Positions 1 through 8,235 of a stretch of DNA of 64,000 nt are shown piece by piece; the first letter of the stretch is position 1, and each line of letters opens with the position of its first letter. This stretch comes from Chitinophaga qingshengii (GTDB taxonomy: Bacteria > Bacteroidota > Bacteroidia > Chitinophagales > Chitinophagaceae), in assembly GCF_014529935.1 (NCBI RefSeq), contig NZ_JACVFC010000001.1, positions 3,720,001 through 3,784,000 on the forward strand. Reading direction: 5' to 3'. The translations under genes and the position numbers were made by a program. A model generated the notes under the pieces. That model saw nothing but the letters and a program-made list of their open reading frames with translations. It did no database searches and was not told where the DNA came from.

Positions 1-1
1 C

Positions 2-1516
2 CCTATAGCCGTCAACGTTATCCGTGATCAGAAAGAAATCCCTACTGCCTTACCCGATATTAAAACCGGTGATACCCTGCTCATACATAACAATGAACTG
101 GTTCCGGCGGATGGCATTATCGTAAGAGGCAAAGCCCTGATAGACTATAGTTTTGTAACCGGAGAAGCCACCCCTGTCAACAAAGCGGTAGGAGAAATTA
201 TCTATGCCGGCGGCCGGCAGCTGGAAGGTAATATTGAGATACTGACCATCAAGGAAGTAGCGCAAAGCTACCTGACCAGCCTTTGGAACCGCGACGAGCT
301 AAAGAACAAGGAAGAGAAACATGTGTCTTTTGTGCATCTGCTGGGCCGCAACTTCACCTGGGTAGTGCTGGCTATCGCCGCTATCAGTGCCACTTACTGG
401 GCATTGCATGACCCATCCCGTATATGGCCTGCCGTTACCGCCATCCTGATTATTGCCTGTCCATGTGCTTTACTGCTGGCCTCTTCTTTTACCAACGGGC
501 ATATCTTACGCATCCTGAGCAGGCACCAGTTATACCTGCGTAATGCCCAGGCCATCGAGAACCTCGCTAATACATCCCACATCGTGTTCGATAAAACCGG
601 TACCCTCACGGGCAAAACCGGCAGCGATGTAAAATACTTTGGCAGCACACTTACACCGTTCCAGGAAAGTATGATTGCCAGTCTGGCGAAGCAGTCTACC
701 CACCCTCTCAGCAAGGCCATCGCGGCCTATTGCAATACCCGGGCCGCTATGCCGGTTATTGATTTCCGGGATGTAACCGGGAAAGGTGTAAGCGGTTGGG
801 TAGAAGGTAATTTCATCAAACTGGGCAATGCCGAATTTACCGGCGCCCACCGCAAGGATGAAGTAGATGGCAGCATCGTATATCTTGCTATCAATGAAAA
901 GCTGGCAGGATTGTTCACCATTCATAACAACTACCGCAGCGGTATCCGGCCGTTACTCAAACAGCTGCAGCGGCATTATCCGATGTCTGTACTCTCCGGC
1001 GACAACGACCGCGAAGCCATGAACCTGCGCCGGCTCATGGGTCCGGAAGCAGCGTTGTTGTTTGAACAGCAACCGGCTGATAAACTCGCTTATATCATCT
1101 CCCTGCAAAAAAAAGGTAAAAAGGTAATGATGATAGGCGATGGGCTGAATGACGCCGGCGCACTCAAACAAAGCGATATCGGTATTTCCCTCACAGAAGA
1201 CAGCAACAACTTCACACCTGCCAGCGATGGTATCCTCGAAGCAAAGCAACTCCCGTTGCTATTGTCTTTCGTTAAGTTGTGCAAAGCCAACAAACGCATT
1301 ATCCTCGCCAGTTTCATCCTCTCCCTGGTATATAATATTACCGGACTTTACTTCGCCGTGCAAGGACTCTTATCCCCGCTGGTAGCGGCTATACTTATGC
1401 CAGCCAGTTCCATCAGTATTGTGCTGATGACTTATCTGCTGAGTGAATGGCATGGTAAAATGCTTGCCAACAGCGCATTCCGGGAAATGTCTGACAAAAA
1501 TCATATTCCGGATTGA
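2..1516 (+). CDS. ccoI: Copper-type P1B ATPase CcoI/FixI, 5' end outside the window
   Basis: C-terminal part of a heavy-metal P-type ATPase that moves copper across the inner membrane for cbb3 oxidase assembly. The frame is open from base 2, so the N-terminal metal-binding domain and first helices are missing. Visible are the actuator TGE (about 158-166), the membrane metal site CPC (458-466), the phosphorylation motif DKTGTLTG (from 590), an HP motif (HPLS, about 701) and the hinge motif GDGLND (from 1136), followed by two C-terminal membrane helices. The cco genes downstream support CcoI rather than a general copper exporter. Only the exact metal is inferred. Confidence 0.92.
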   Translation, partial: PIAVNVIRDQKEIPTALPDIKTGDTLLIHNNELVPADGIIVRGKALIDYSFVTGEATPVNKAVGEIIYAGGRQLEGNIEILTIKEVAQSYLTSLWNRDELKNKEEKHVSFVHLLGRNFTWVVLAIAAISATYWALHDPSRIWPAVTAILIIACPCALLLASSFTNGHILRILSRHQLYLRNAQAIENLANTSHIVFDKTGTLTGKTGSDVKYFGSTLTPFQESMIASLAKQSTHPLSKAIAAYCNTRAAMPVIDFRDVTGKGVSGWVEGNFIKLGNAEFTGAHRKDEVDGSIVYLAINEKLAGLFTIHNNYRSGIRPLLKQLQRHYPMSVLSGDNDREAMNLRRLMGPEAALLFEQQPADKLAYIISLQKKGKKVMMIGDGLNDAGALKQSDIGISLTEDSNNFTPASDGILEAKQLPLLLSFVKLCKANKRIILASFILSLVYNITGLYFAVQGLLSPLVAAILMPASSISIVLMTYLLSEWHGKMLANSAFREMSDKNHIPD

Positions 1517-1525
1517 GCAATGTCA

Positions 1526-1556
1526 TTGCAGTGCCACATGGTTGCTGCTACCTTTG
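1526..1556 (+). promoter_or_regulatory. Candidate Bacteroidota promoter for the cupin-ccoS-ccoNO run
   Basis: A TTG at 1526-1528 is followed after 20 bases by TACCTTTG at 1549-1556, matching the -33 TTG / -7 TAnnTTTG consensus of the phylum. It lies in the 190-base gap after ccoI. The predicted leader of about 150 bases contains a hairpin with an 8-bp stem (GGCAGCCT 1629-1636, AGGCTGCC 1645-1652), which could be regulatory; its role is unknown. Confidence 0.5.
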
Positions 1557-1710
1557 CTATCAACACAACATACACACCGTGAAATCTTAAAAGCGCCAGT
1601 ATTAAAGCCCGATTGAAATGCCTGTACGGGCAGCCTGCAACACAAGGCTGCCTGTGCATAACGGGCTGTCTATGCTTTGCCGGTTTTACACACATCAATA
1701 CTTTATGCTG

Positions 1711-2001
1711 ATGAAAACCATGAACGTATTACAGGAAGAGGGTACCGGAAAAGTAACAAGCCGGCTGGTGCTGAAAAGCAGAAGGGCAGAGGCTACCCTC
1801 ATCATCATGCAACAGGGACACCAGATTCCACCGCATGTTTCACCTGTAGATGCAATGGTACTGATACTGGAAGGAAAAGTAGCTTTTATGCTGAAAGACG
1901 AAGTAACGGTGCTGGAAACAGGCGATGTGCTGACTTTCGGAGCCAACGAAAAACATGCGTTACAAGCATTGGAAACAACCCGGTTTTTACTGGTAAAATA
2001 A
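1711..2001 (+). CDS. Small cupin-domain protein
   Basis: A 96-residue single-domain cupin. It has the small beta-barrel pattern with a GHQIPPHVSP segment (the H-x-H-like position is partly conserved), then LEGKVAF, then GDVLTFGANEKHAL. In-frame upstream codons reach back to 1618 but are poorly protein-like, so I start at the ATG at 1711 (MKTMNVLQEEG); ATG 1705 is the alternative. It ends 7 bases before ccoS and so probably belongs to the oxidase operon. Its ligand or metal is unknown; a sensor or redox-linked role is only inferred from the neighbours. Confidence 0.75.
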   Translation: MKTMNVLQEEGTGKVTSRLVLKSRRAEATLIIMQQGHQIPPHVSPVDAMVLILEGKVAFMLKDEVTVLETGDVLTFGANEKHALQALETTRFLLVK

Positions 2002-2008
2002 TACTGTT

Positions 2009-2167
2009 ATGAGCGTGATTATTCTTTTATTGGGCGCCAGTCTTGCTGTAGCAGCAGGCTTTTTGGCCGCCTTCATCTGGTCAGTTAAAAACGGACAGTT
2101 TGAAGATGATTTCTCTCCCGCACACCGTATTCTCTTCGAAGAGAAAAAAGATAACACCAACGAATAA
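2009..2167 (+). CDS. ccoS: cbb3 oxidase maturation protein CcoS
   Basis: A 52-residue protein with the CcoS signature: an N-terminal membrane helix (SVIILLLGASLAVAAGFLAAF), then IWSVKNGQFEDD and a short hydrophilic tail containing RILFEEK. CcoS is needed for cofactor insertion into cbb3 oxidase and is usually encoded beside CcoI. It sits between the cupin and ccoNO. Confidence 0.93.
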   Translation: MSVIILLLGASLAVAAGFLAAFIWSVKNGQFEDDFSPAHRILFEEKKDNTNE

Positions 2168-2207
2168 ACGCAAATAAGCCATCTATTAAGCAACAATAAA
2201 CAGCACT

Positions 2208-4376
2208 ATGTCTCTCGAAAAATTTTATTACGACAACCGCACGGTAAAATGGTTTGCCTATGCGTGTATGTTCTGGGGGCTGATCGGTATGCTGGCAGGG
2301 CTGTGGGCAGCCCTTACGCTGGTTTTACCGGAGCTTAACCTGGGTTTCGCCCCCACTACCTTCGGGCGTCTCAGACCCGTACACACCAATGCCGTGATTT
2401 TCGCCTTTGTAGGTAACGGTATTTTCATGGGCGTTTACTACTCGCTGCAACGGTTATGTAAAACCCGCATGTTCAGCGACCTGTTGAGCAAGATCCACTT
2501 TTGGGGATGGCAGGCGATCATCGCTGGTGGCGCCATCACGCTTTTCCTGGGGTATACTACCGGTAAGGAATATGCGGAACTGGAATGGCCGTTCGACATC
2601 GCTATCACCCTGATCTGGGTGGTGTTTGGCGCCAACATGCTGGGCACTATCCTGCGTCGCCGGGAAGCACACCTGTATGTAGCCATCTGGTTCTACATCG
2701 GTACCTGGGTAGCCATTGCGATGTTGCACATTATCAACTCTTTCGAGTACCCGATGTCGCTGTTTAAAAGCTATAGCTGGTACGCCGGCGTACAGGACGC
2801 ACTGGTACAATGGTGGTATGGCCACAATGCGGTAGCGTTCTTCCTCACCACGCCCTACCTCGGCCTCATGTATTACTTTGTACCGAAAGCCGCCAACAGA
2901 CCGGTATATTCCTACCGCTGGTCTATCATTCACTTCTGGTCACTGATATTTATCTATATATGGGCTGGTCCTCACCACCTGTTATATACCGCACTGCCTG
3001 AATGGGCACAATCACTGGGTACTGTGTTCAGCATCATGCTGATTGCACCTTCCTGGGGCGGTATGCTCAACGGTCTGCTGACACTGCGTGGCGCATGGGA
3101 CCGTGTAAGGGAAGACGCCATCCTTAAATTCTTCGTGGTAGCGCTTACCTGCTATGGTATGGCCACTTTTGAAGGACCGATGTTGTCCCTGAAAAATGTG
3201 AACGCTATCAGCCACTATACCGACTGGACCATCGCACACGTACACGTAGGCGCCCTGGGCTGGAACGGATTCCTGACCTTCGGTATCCTCTACTGGATGA
3301 TCCCGCGTATTTTCTCTACCCAGCTGTACTCCCGCAAATGGGCTAACACCCACTTCTGGATCGGTACCCTTGGTATTATCTTCTACGTGATTCCGTTGTA
3401 CTGGGCAGCCTTTACGCAGAGCATGATGTGGAAACAGTTCACCGAAGAAGGACAACTGAAATACCAGTTCCTCGAAACAGTTACCACCATCGTTCCTATG
3501 TACGCCCTGCGCGCCTTTGGCGGCCTTTTGTATGTAAGTGGTCTGGTACTGATGGTAGTGAACCTGTATAAAACCATCCGCCGCGGTTCCTTTGTAGCCA
3601 ATGAAGCAGCAGAAGCGGCACCGCTGCCGAAAATAATCCCTACCCACGGTAAAGTACACTGGCACAACTGGATTGAACGCCGTCCGATTCAGCTGGTGGT
3701 ATTCAGCCTGGTAGTGGTAGCGATAGGCGGCATCCTGGAAATGGTGCCTGCTTTCCTGATACGCAGCAACGTACCTACTATCAGCAGCGTGAAACCTTAT
3801 ACACCGCTGGAATTACATGGCCGTGATATCTATCTCCGGGAAGGTTGTTATACCTGCCACTCCCAGATGATCCGTCCTTTCCGGGATGAAGTGGCCCGCT
3901 ACGGCGAATACTCCAAAGCCGGTGAATTCATCTACGATCACCCGTTCCAGTGGGGGTCCAAACGTACCGGTCCCGATTTGGCAAGAATAGGTGGCAAATA
4001 CCCGGACAGCTGGCACTTCAACCATATGCTGGACCCCACCTCCATGTCTCCCGGTTCTATCATGCCGCCGTATCCCTGGCTGTTCACAGACCGTATTGAC
4101 AAAGGCAAAACACCTGCAATGATTAATGTGATGCGGAAACTGGGTGTGCCTTATCCGGATGGTTACGAAAAACAGTCCATCGCAGATCTCGACCAACAGG
4201 CCAACAGCATTGCTGCAGCACTGGAAAAAGATAAGCTGCCGATCAAAGCCGATCGGGAGATAGTAGCGCTGATCGCTTACCTGCAAAGAATGGGTAAGGA
4301 TATTAAAATGGCGCCGGCAGAAAAGCCCGCTACCGCGGATGCCGGTACCGGCCACACGGACAAAAACGATTTTTAG
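2208..4376 (+). CDS. ccoNO: Fused cbb3 cytochrome c oxidase subunits I and II (CcoN-CcoO)
   Basis: A 722-residue fusion. Residues 1 to about 480 are the CcoN catalytic subunit with about 12 membrane helices and the haem and CuB histidines (RPVHTN, WYGHNAV, GPHHLLY, DWTIAHVHVGALGW). Residues from about 500 form CcoO: one membrane anchor (RRPIQLVVFSLVVVAIGG), the mono-haem motif C547-Y-T-C-H551 followed by SQMIRPF, and a Met axial ligand in SIMPPYPW. The pair is separate in Proteobacteria; the fusion is usual in Bacteroidota. It is the oxygen-reducing core of a high-affinity terminal oxidase in the inner membrane. Confidence 0.96.
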   Translation: MSLEKFYYDNRTVKWFAYACMFWGLIGMLAGLWAALTLVLPELNLGFAPTTFGRLRPVHTNAVIFAFVGNGIFMGVYYSLQRLCKTRMFSDLLSKIHFWGWQAIIAGGAITLFLGYTTGKEYAELEWPFDIAITLIWVVFGANMLGTILRRREAHLYVAIWFYIGTWVAIAMLHIINSFEYPMSLFKSYSWYAGVQDALVQWWYGHNAVAFFLTTPYLGLMYYFVPKAANRPVYSYRWSIIHFWSLIFIYIWAGPHHLLYTALPEWAQSLGTVFSIMLIAPSWGGMLNGLLTLRGAWDRVREDAILKFFVVALTCYGMATFEGPMLSLKNVNAISHYTDWTIAHVHVGALGWNGFLTFGILYWMIPRIFSTQLYSRKWANTHFWIGTLGIIFYVIPLYWAAFTQSMMWKQFTEEGQLKYQFLETVTTIVPMYALRAFGGLLYVSGLVLMVVNLYKTIRRGSFVANEAAEAAPLPKIIPTHGKVHWHNWIERRPIQLVVFSLVVVAIGGILEMVPAFLIRSNVPTISSVKPYTPLELHGRDIYLREGCYTCHSQMIRPFRDEVARYGEYSKAGEFIYDHPFQWGSKRTGPDLARIGGKYPDSWHFNHMLDPTSMSPGSIMPPYPWLFTDRIDKGKTPAMINVMRKLGVPYPDGYEKQSIADLDQQANSIAAALEKDKLPIKADREIVALIAYLQRMGKDIKMAPAEKPATADAGTGHTDKNDF

Positions 4377-4397
4377 TCAACATAAAAACACAGGATC

Positions 4398-4577
4398 ATG
4401 AAGTTCATTAATTATCTGGAATCAATTGCCGGTGTCAGCATCTACCCGATGGCTTCCCTGCTGATCTTCTCCGTATTCTTCGTGTTCGCCGCCTTCTGGG
4501 CGTTCCGGGCCGACCGTAATATGGTGGATCAGATCAGCCGCATCCCCTTAGATAATGATGATACCCAAAGCCTATAA
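4398..4577 (+). CDS. CcoQ-like short membrane subunit
   Basis: A 59-residue protein (starts MKFINYLESIAGVSIYP) with one membrane helix (about residues 16-36, MASLLIFSVFFVFAAFWAF) and a short charged tail. Position between ccoNO and ccoP (gaps of 21 and 9 bases), size and the WAFRADR end of the helix match the small CcoQ-type subunit that stabilises cbb3 oxidase. Sequence conservation in this class is weak, so the call rests mainly on context. Confidence 0.8.
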   Translation: MKFINYLESIAGVSIYPMASLLIFSVFFVFAAFWAFRADRNMVDQISRIPLDNDDTQSL

Positions 4578-4586
4578 ACGATACAT

Positions 4587-5660
4587 ATGAAAAGGAAGCT
4601 ATTATATACACTCAGCGGTAGCCTGTTATGCAGCCTCTCCGCGCTCGCCAACGGCCCAAAGCCGCCATCCGAATTAAAGGACCCGGTAGCGCTGGTACTG
4701 CTGACAGTCATCATCGGATTGGTACTGGTGATCGCCATCCTGGGTAATGCGGTGGTAGGCGCTATGGACCTCTATCGTGAGAGAATGAAAAAAGAAGCCG
4801 CTAAACTGCCGGCCATCCTGGTGTTGTTCACACTTTCCCTGGCAGCCAGTCTGCCAGCCAGCGCCACCAGTCCGGCGCCGGAAGCAGCCGCTTATTATAC
4901 GCCACTATCCCAGTCCTCCCTATACCTATTAGTGTCCATTGTTATCCTGGAGATCGGGGTGATCATCTCCCTGCTTTTTGTACTGCGCTTTCTGGCCGGT
5001 ATCAAACGTAAAAGCAGGCACAAGGCAGCACAGGAAGCTGATCCTGCCAAACCGCGCATCTCCTGGCTGGAGAAGATCAACAAAACCAGGACCCTGGATG
5101 CTACGTCCGAAACAGAAGAAGATATGGGCCATGACTTTGATGGTATCCATGAGCTGAATAACCCCACCCCTCCCTGGTGGAAGTGGGGTTTTGTCTTCAG
5201 CATCTGTTTCGGCGTAGTATACTTCTGGCGCACGGAAATCTCCCATTCTGCTCCTAACCAGCTCCAGGAGCTGGCTATGGCCGAAGAAAAAGCAGCCATC
5301 GCCAAAGCGGAATACCTGAAAAATGCCGCCAACAACATCGATGAAAACAATGTGAAAATGCTCGAAGATGCCGACGACCTCGCAGCAGGAGGAAAAATTT
5401 TCGTCGCCAGTTGTGCTCCCTGCCACGGCCCGCAAGGACAAGGCGTGGTAGGTCCCAACCTCACCGACGATTACTGGCTGCATGGTGGTAAAATCAACGA
5501 GGTTTTTAAAACCATCAAATACGGCGTACCCGACAAAGGGATGAAAGCCTGGCAGGAAGATTTCTCTCCGAAACAACTGGCTCAACTGGCTAGTTTCGTG
5601 AAATCTATCCACGGCAGCAACCCTCCCAATCCAAAAGAACCGCAAGGTGCAAAAGAATAA
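4587..5660 (+). CDS. ccoP: cbb3 oxidase subunit III, mono-haem cytochrome c (CcoP)
   Basis: A 357-residue protein. The N-terminus has a signal-like hydrophobic stretch and further helices (about 35-58, 75-95 and 110-140), an unusually long membrane region for CcoP. Then comes the family motif DGIHELNNPTPPWW, a membrane helix (about 195-215), a helical linker, and one cytochrome c domain with CAPCH followed by GPQGQGVVGPNL. Proteobacterial CcoP carries two haems; only one CxxCH is present here. It passes electrons to CcoO. It ends 4 bases before the ccoG ATG. Confidence 0.94.
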   Translation: MKRKLLYTLSGSLLCSLSALANGPKPPSELKDPVALVLLTVIIGLVLVIAILGNAVVGAMDLYRERMKKEAAKLPAILVLFTLSLAASLPASATSPAPEAAAYYTPLSQSSLYLLVSIVILEIGVIISLLFVLRFLAGIKRKSRHKAAQEADPAKPRISWLEKINKTRTLDATSETEEDMGHDFDGIHELNNPTPPWWKWGFVFSICFGVVYFWRTEISHSAPNQLQELAMAEEKAAIAKAEYLKNAANNIDENNVKMLEDADDLAAGGKIFVASCAPCHGPQGQGVVGPNLTDDYWLHGGKINEVFKTIKYGVPDKGMKAWQEDFSPKQLAQLASFVKSIHGSNPPNPKEPQGAKE

Positions 5661-5664
5661 AGTC

Positions 5665-7053
5665 ATGGCCGACAGCAATACGTTCAGAGACAGTATAGCC
5701 ACAGTTGATAAACAAGGAAAGCGCAACTGGATATTCGCACAGCAGCCGAAAGGACGCTACTATAATATCCGGAGCCTTCTGAGTATCTTTTATTTTAGTG
5801 TTTTTTTCAGCCTGCCGTTTATATCCATAAATGGCAGGCCTTTATTTCTGCTCAATGTAGTGGAAGGCAAATTCATCCTGTTCGGCGCTATTTTCTGGCC
5901 CCAGGATTTTTTCATCTTCGGTCTGGCAATGCTGACCTTCATCCTCTTTATCGTATTGTTTACCATGGCTTTCGGCCGGCTTTTCTGCGGCTGGATGTGC
6001 CCGCAGACCATCTTCATGGAGATGATGTTCCGCCGCATCGAATACTGGATTGAGGGAGATGCCGCTGCCCAACGTGTCCTGGCCAGACAACCCTGGAACA
6101 CGGATAAAATCATCCGGAAAACAGCTAAACACCTGGTATTCTATGCATTATCCTTCCTGATCGCCAACATATTCCTGGCTTATATCATCAGCGCCAAATC
6201 ACTGGGTAAAATTATTACCGCACCATTGTCCGAACATACCGGCGGCTTTATCGCCATCCTGGTATTCTCCGGCGTGTTTTACGGTGTGTTTGCGTTTATG
6301 CGTGAACAGATATGCACCATTGTTTGTCCGTACGGCCGTTTACAGGGCGTATTACTCGATAAAAACTCCATCCTGGTAGCATATGACTACGAAAGGGGAG
6401 AGCCCCGCGGAAAGTTCCGTAAAGACGATTCCAGGGCCATCGGCGATTGTATCGATTGTGCCCAGTGTGTGAAAGTTTGTCCTACCGGTATCGATATCCG
6501 CAACGGTACCCAACTGGAATGCGTAAACTGCACTGCCTGCATCGATGCCTGCGATCATATGATGGATAAAACCGGTCGCGCCCGTGGCCTTATCCGCTAT
6601 GCTTCCGAAAACGGCATCGCACAGAAAGCACCGCTGCGTTTTACGCCCCGCCTGCGCATCTATTCTGCCATCCTCCTTCTGCTGATGGGCGCCATGGTAT
6701 TTATGCTCACCAGTCGCAAACCTGTCAGCGGCACCATTATGCGCACCGCCGGCATGTTGTACCAGGAGCGGGGAACGGACAGCATTTCTAACCTCTACCG
6801 TATTAAACTGATTAATAAAACCACTGCGGAAATACCCCTGCAGCTAAAACTGGAAGAAGAACCGGGACATGTGGAAGTAATGGGTAAAAATACGATCACA
6901 GTAAAAGCAGAAGGTCAGGGAGAGGGCACCTTTTTTATCATCGTGCCGAAAACGGCGCTGCATAACCGGAAATCCACTCTTTATATCGGCCTGTATGAAG
7001 GCGATAAACGGATCGCCGTGATGCGCACTACTTTCCTGGGACCGGTACAATAA
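5665..7053 (+). CDS. ccoG: cbb3 oxidase assembly ferredoxin-like protein CcoG (RdxA/FixG)
   Basis: Membrane-bound 4Fe-4S protein with about five helices and cysteine motifs CGWMCPQT, CTIVCPYG, CIDCAQCVKVCP (residues 262-273) and CVNCTACIDACD (from 286). The C-terminal periplasmic part is an Ig-like FixG domain. CcoG acts in copper reduction during cbb3 assembly. I use the ATG at 5665; a GTG at 5647 inside the end of ccoP is possible but would add only six residues. Confidence 0.94.
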   Translation: MADSNTFRDSIATVDKQGKRNWIFAQQPKGRYYNIRSLLSIFYFSVFFSLPFISINGRPLFLLNVVEGKFILFGAIFWPQDFFIFGLAMLTFILFIVLFTMAFGRLFCGWMCPQTIFMEMMFRRIEYWIEGDAAAQRVLARQPWNTDKIIRKTAKHLVFYALSFLIANIFLAYIISAKSLGKIITAPLSEHTGGFIAILVFSGVFYGVFAFMREQICTIVCPYGRLQGVLLDKNSILVAYDYERGEPRGKFRKDDSRAIGDCIDCAQCVKVCPTGIDIRNGTQLECVNCTACIDACDHMMDKTGRARGLIRYASENGIAQKAPLRFTPRLRIYSAILLLLMGAMVFMLTSRKPVSGTIMRTAGMLYQERGTDSISNLYRIKLINKTTAEIPLQLKLEEEPGHVEVMGKNTITVKAEGQGEGTFFIIVPKTALHNRKSTLYIGLYEGDKRIAVMRTTFLGPVQ

Positions 7054-7080
7054 ATTCTATAGCATTTAAATCATATCATC

Positions 7081-7518
7081 ATGAACTGGGGACATAAAAT
7101 CATCATCGTGTTTGTTGTTTTTGCAGCCGGTATACTGACGCTGGTCACCAAAAGCATGCGCACCAAAATAGACATGGTCACCAAAGACTATTACGCAGAA
7201 GAGCTGAAATACCAGCAGGTGATCGATGGGAAAAAGAATGCACACAGCCTTTCTGCTCCTGTGATGATCTCACAGCAATCAGAAGGGATTGCGGTGACTT
7301 TCCCGCAGGAACTGCATGGTACCAGCGTTACGGGCAAGATAAAATTCTACCGTCCTTCTGATGCCGCCATGGATGTTGAAATGCCGCTGCATCTCAGCAG
7401 TGATGGCATATTGGTGATTAACCGCCAGCTGTTCCATAAAGGCAGTTACCTTGTAAAGCTGCAGTGGGAAAACCAGGGCAAACCTTTTTATCAGGAAGAA
7501 AGTTTACACATTAACTAA
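7081..7518 (+). CDS. ccoH: FixH/CcoH family protein
   Basis: A 145-residue protein with one N-terminal membrane helix (about 5-25), then TKSMRTKIDMVTKDYYAEELKYQ-like sequence typical of Bacteroidota FixH, where a conserved K-DYY-E-L-YQ stretch leads into a beta-rich extracytoplasmic domain. It is directly downstream of ccoG and 6 bases before the next gene. FixH/CcoH proteins are assembly or stability factors of cbb3 oxidase. Confidence 0.87.
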   Translation: MNWGHKIIIVFVVFAAGILTLVTKSMRTKIDMVTKDYYAEELKYQQVIDGKKNAHSLSAPVMISQQSEGIAVTFPQELHGTSVTGKIKFYRPSDAAMDVEMPLHLSSDGILVINRQLFHKGSYLVKLQWENQGKPFYQEESLHIN

Positions 7519-7524
7519 TCTGTC

Positions 7525-8235
7525 ATGATAGGCGCACTTATTCTCGGTTTTCTGGGCAGCTTTCACTGTATAGGCATGTGTGGACCTATTGCGCTCACCT
7601 TACCGGTACAACATCTCGACGGTTACAGGAAGCTGGCGGGTATCCTGCTGTACAATGCCGGCCGTATCACCACCTATGCCTTGTTGGGAATGATCTTTGG
7701 CTGGGTGGGCCGGCAGTTGTACCTGGGCGGCTTACAGCAATGGCTTTCTATCGGCATCGGTGTGATCCTGTTGCTGATTGTACTATTGCAATACACCGGG
7801 GCATACCGGTCAAAAGGTGGTCATCTCCCCGGTATTTATCTCACTAAAATAAAATCTGCGTTGGGTGCATTATTACGTCAGCAGCGATTCAGTACCCTCT
7901 ATGGTATCGGCGTACTGAACGGCCTGTTACCCTGCGGCCTGGTATATCTTGCCGTTGCCGGCGCAGTAGCTACCGGTAACACCTGGCAAGGCAGTCTTTT
8001 TATGGCTGCATTTGGCGCCGGTACCATGCCGGCGATGATGGCCGTCACCTGGTTCAGCCACCTGGTCAGTATGCAAATGCGTAACCGTATCCGTGCACTG
8101 ATACCGGTTGCTGTAGGCGTGATGGGGATTCTGCTGATCCTGCGCGGCCTGAACCTGGGTATCCCGTATATCAGCCCTGTGATGTCTGCCCACAGTGAAA
8201 AAGTGGTGGAACGTTGTTGTCATAAACCTTCATGA
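7525..8235 (+). CDS. SafE/UreH-like membrane transporter (sulfite exporter TauE/SafE family)
   Basis: A 236-residue polytopic membrane protein with about six helices. The start GSFHCIGMCGPIAL is the signature of the UreH/CcoA-neighbour branch of the TauE/SafE superfamily, repeated in degenerate form as NGLLPCGLVYLA in the second half. Members encoded in cbb3 clusters are thought to move a metal for oxidase assembly. The C-terminus ends in ERCCHK, a possible metal ligand tail. Its stop overlaps the hemN start (ATGA), so the two are translationally coupled. Confidence 0.88.
   Translation: MIGALILGFLGSFHCIGMCGPIALTLPVQHLDGYRKLAGILLYNAGRITTYALLGMIFGWVGRQLYLGGLQQWLSIGIGVILLLIVLLQYTGAYRSKGGHLPGIYLTKIKSALGALLRQQRFSTLYGIGVLNGLLPCGLVYLAVAGAVATGNTWQGSLFMAAFGAGTMPAMMAVTWFSHLVSMQMRNRIRALIPVAVGVMGILLILRGLNLGIPYISPVMSAHSEKVVERCCHKPS

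Noticed and set aside
1618..1710. N-terminal extension of the cupin protein
   Set aside because: The residues are Cys/Arg-rich without a pattern and run through the leader hairpin; the start at 1711 is more natural.
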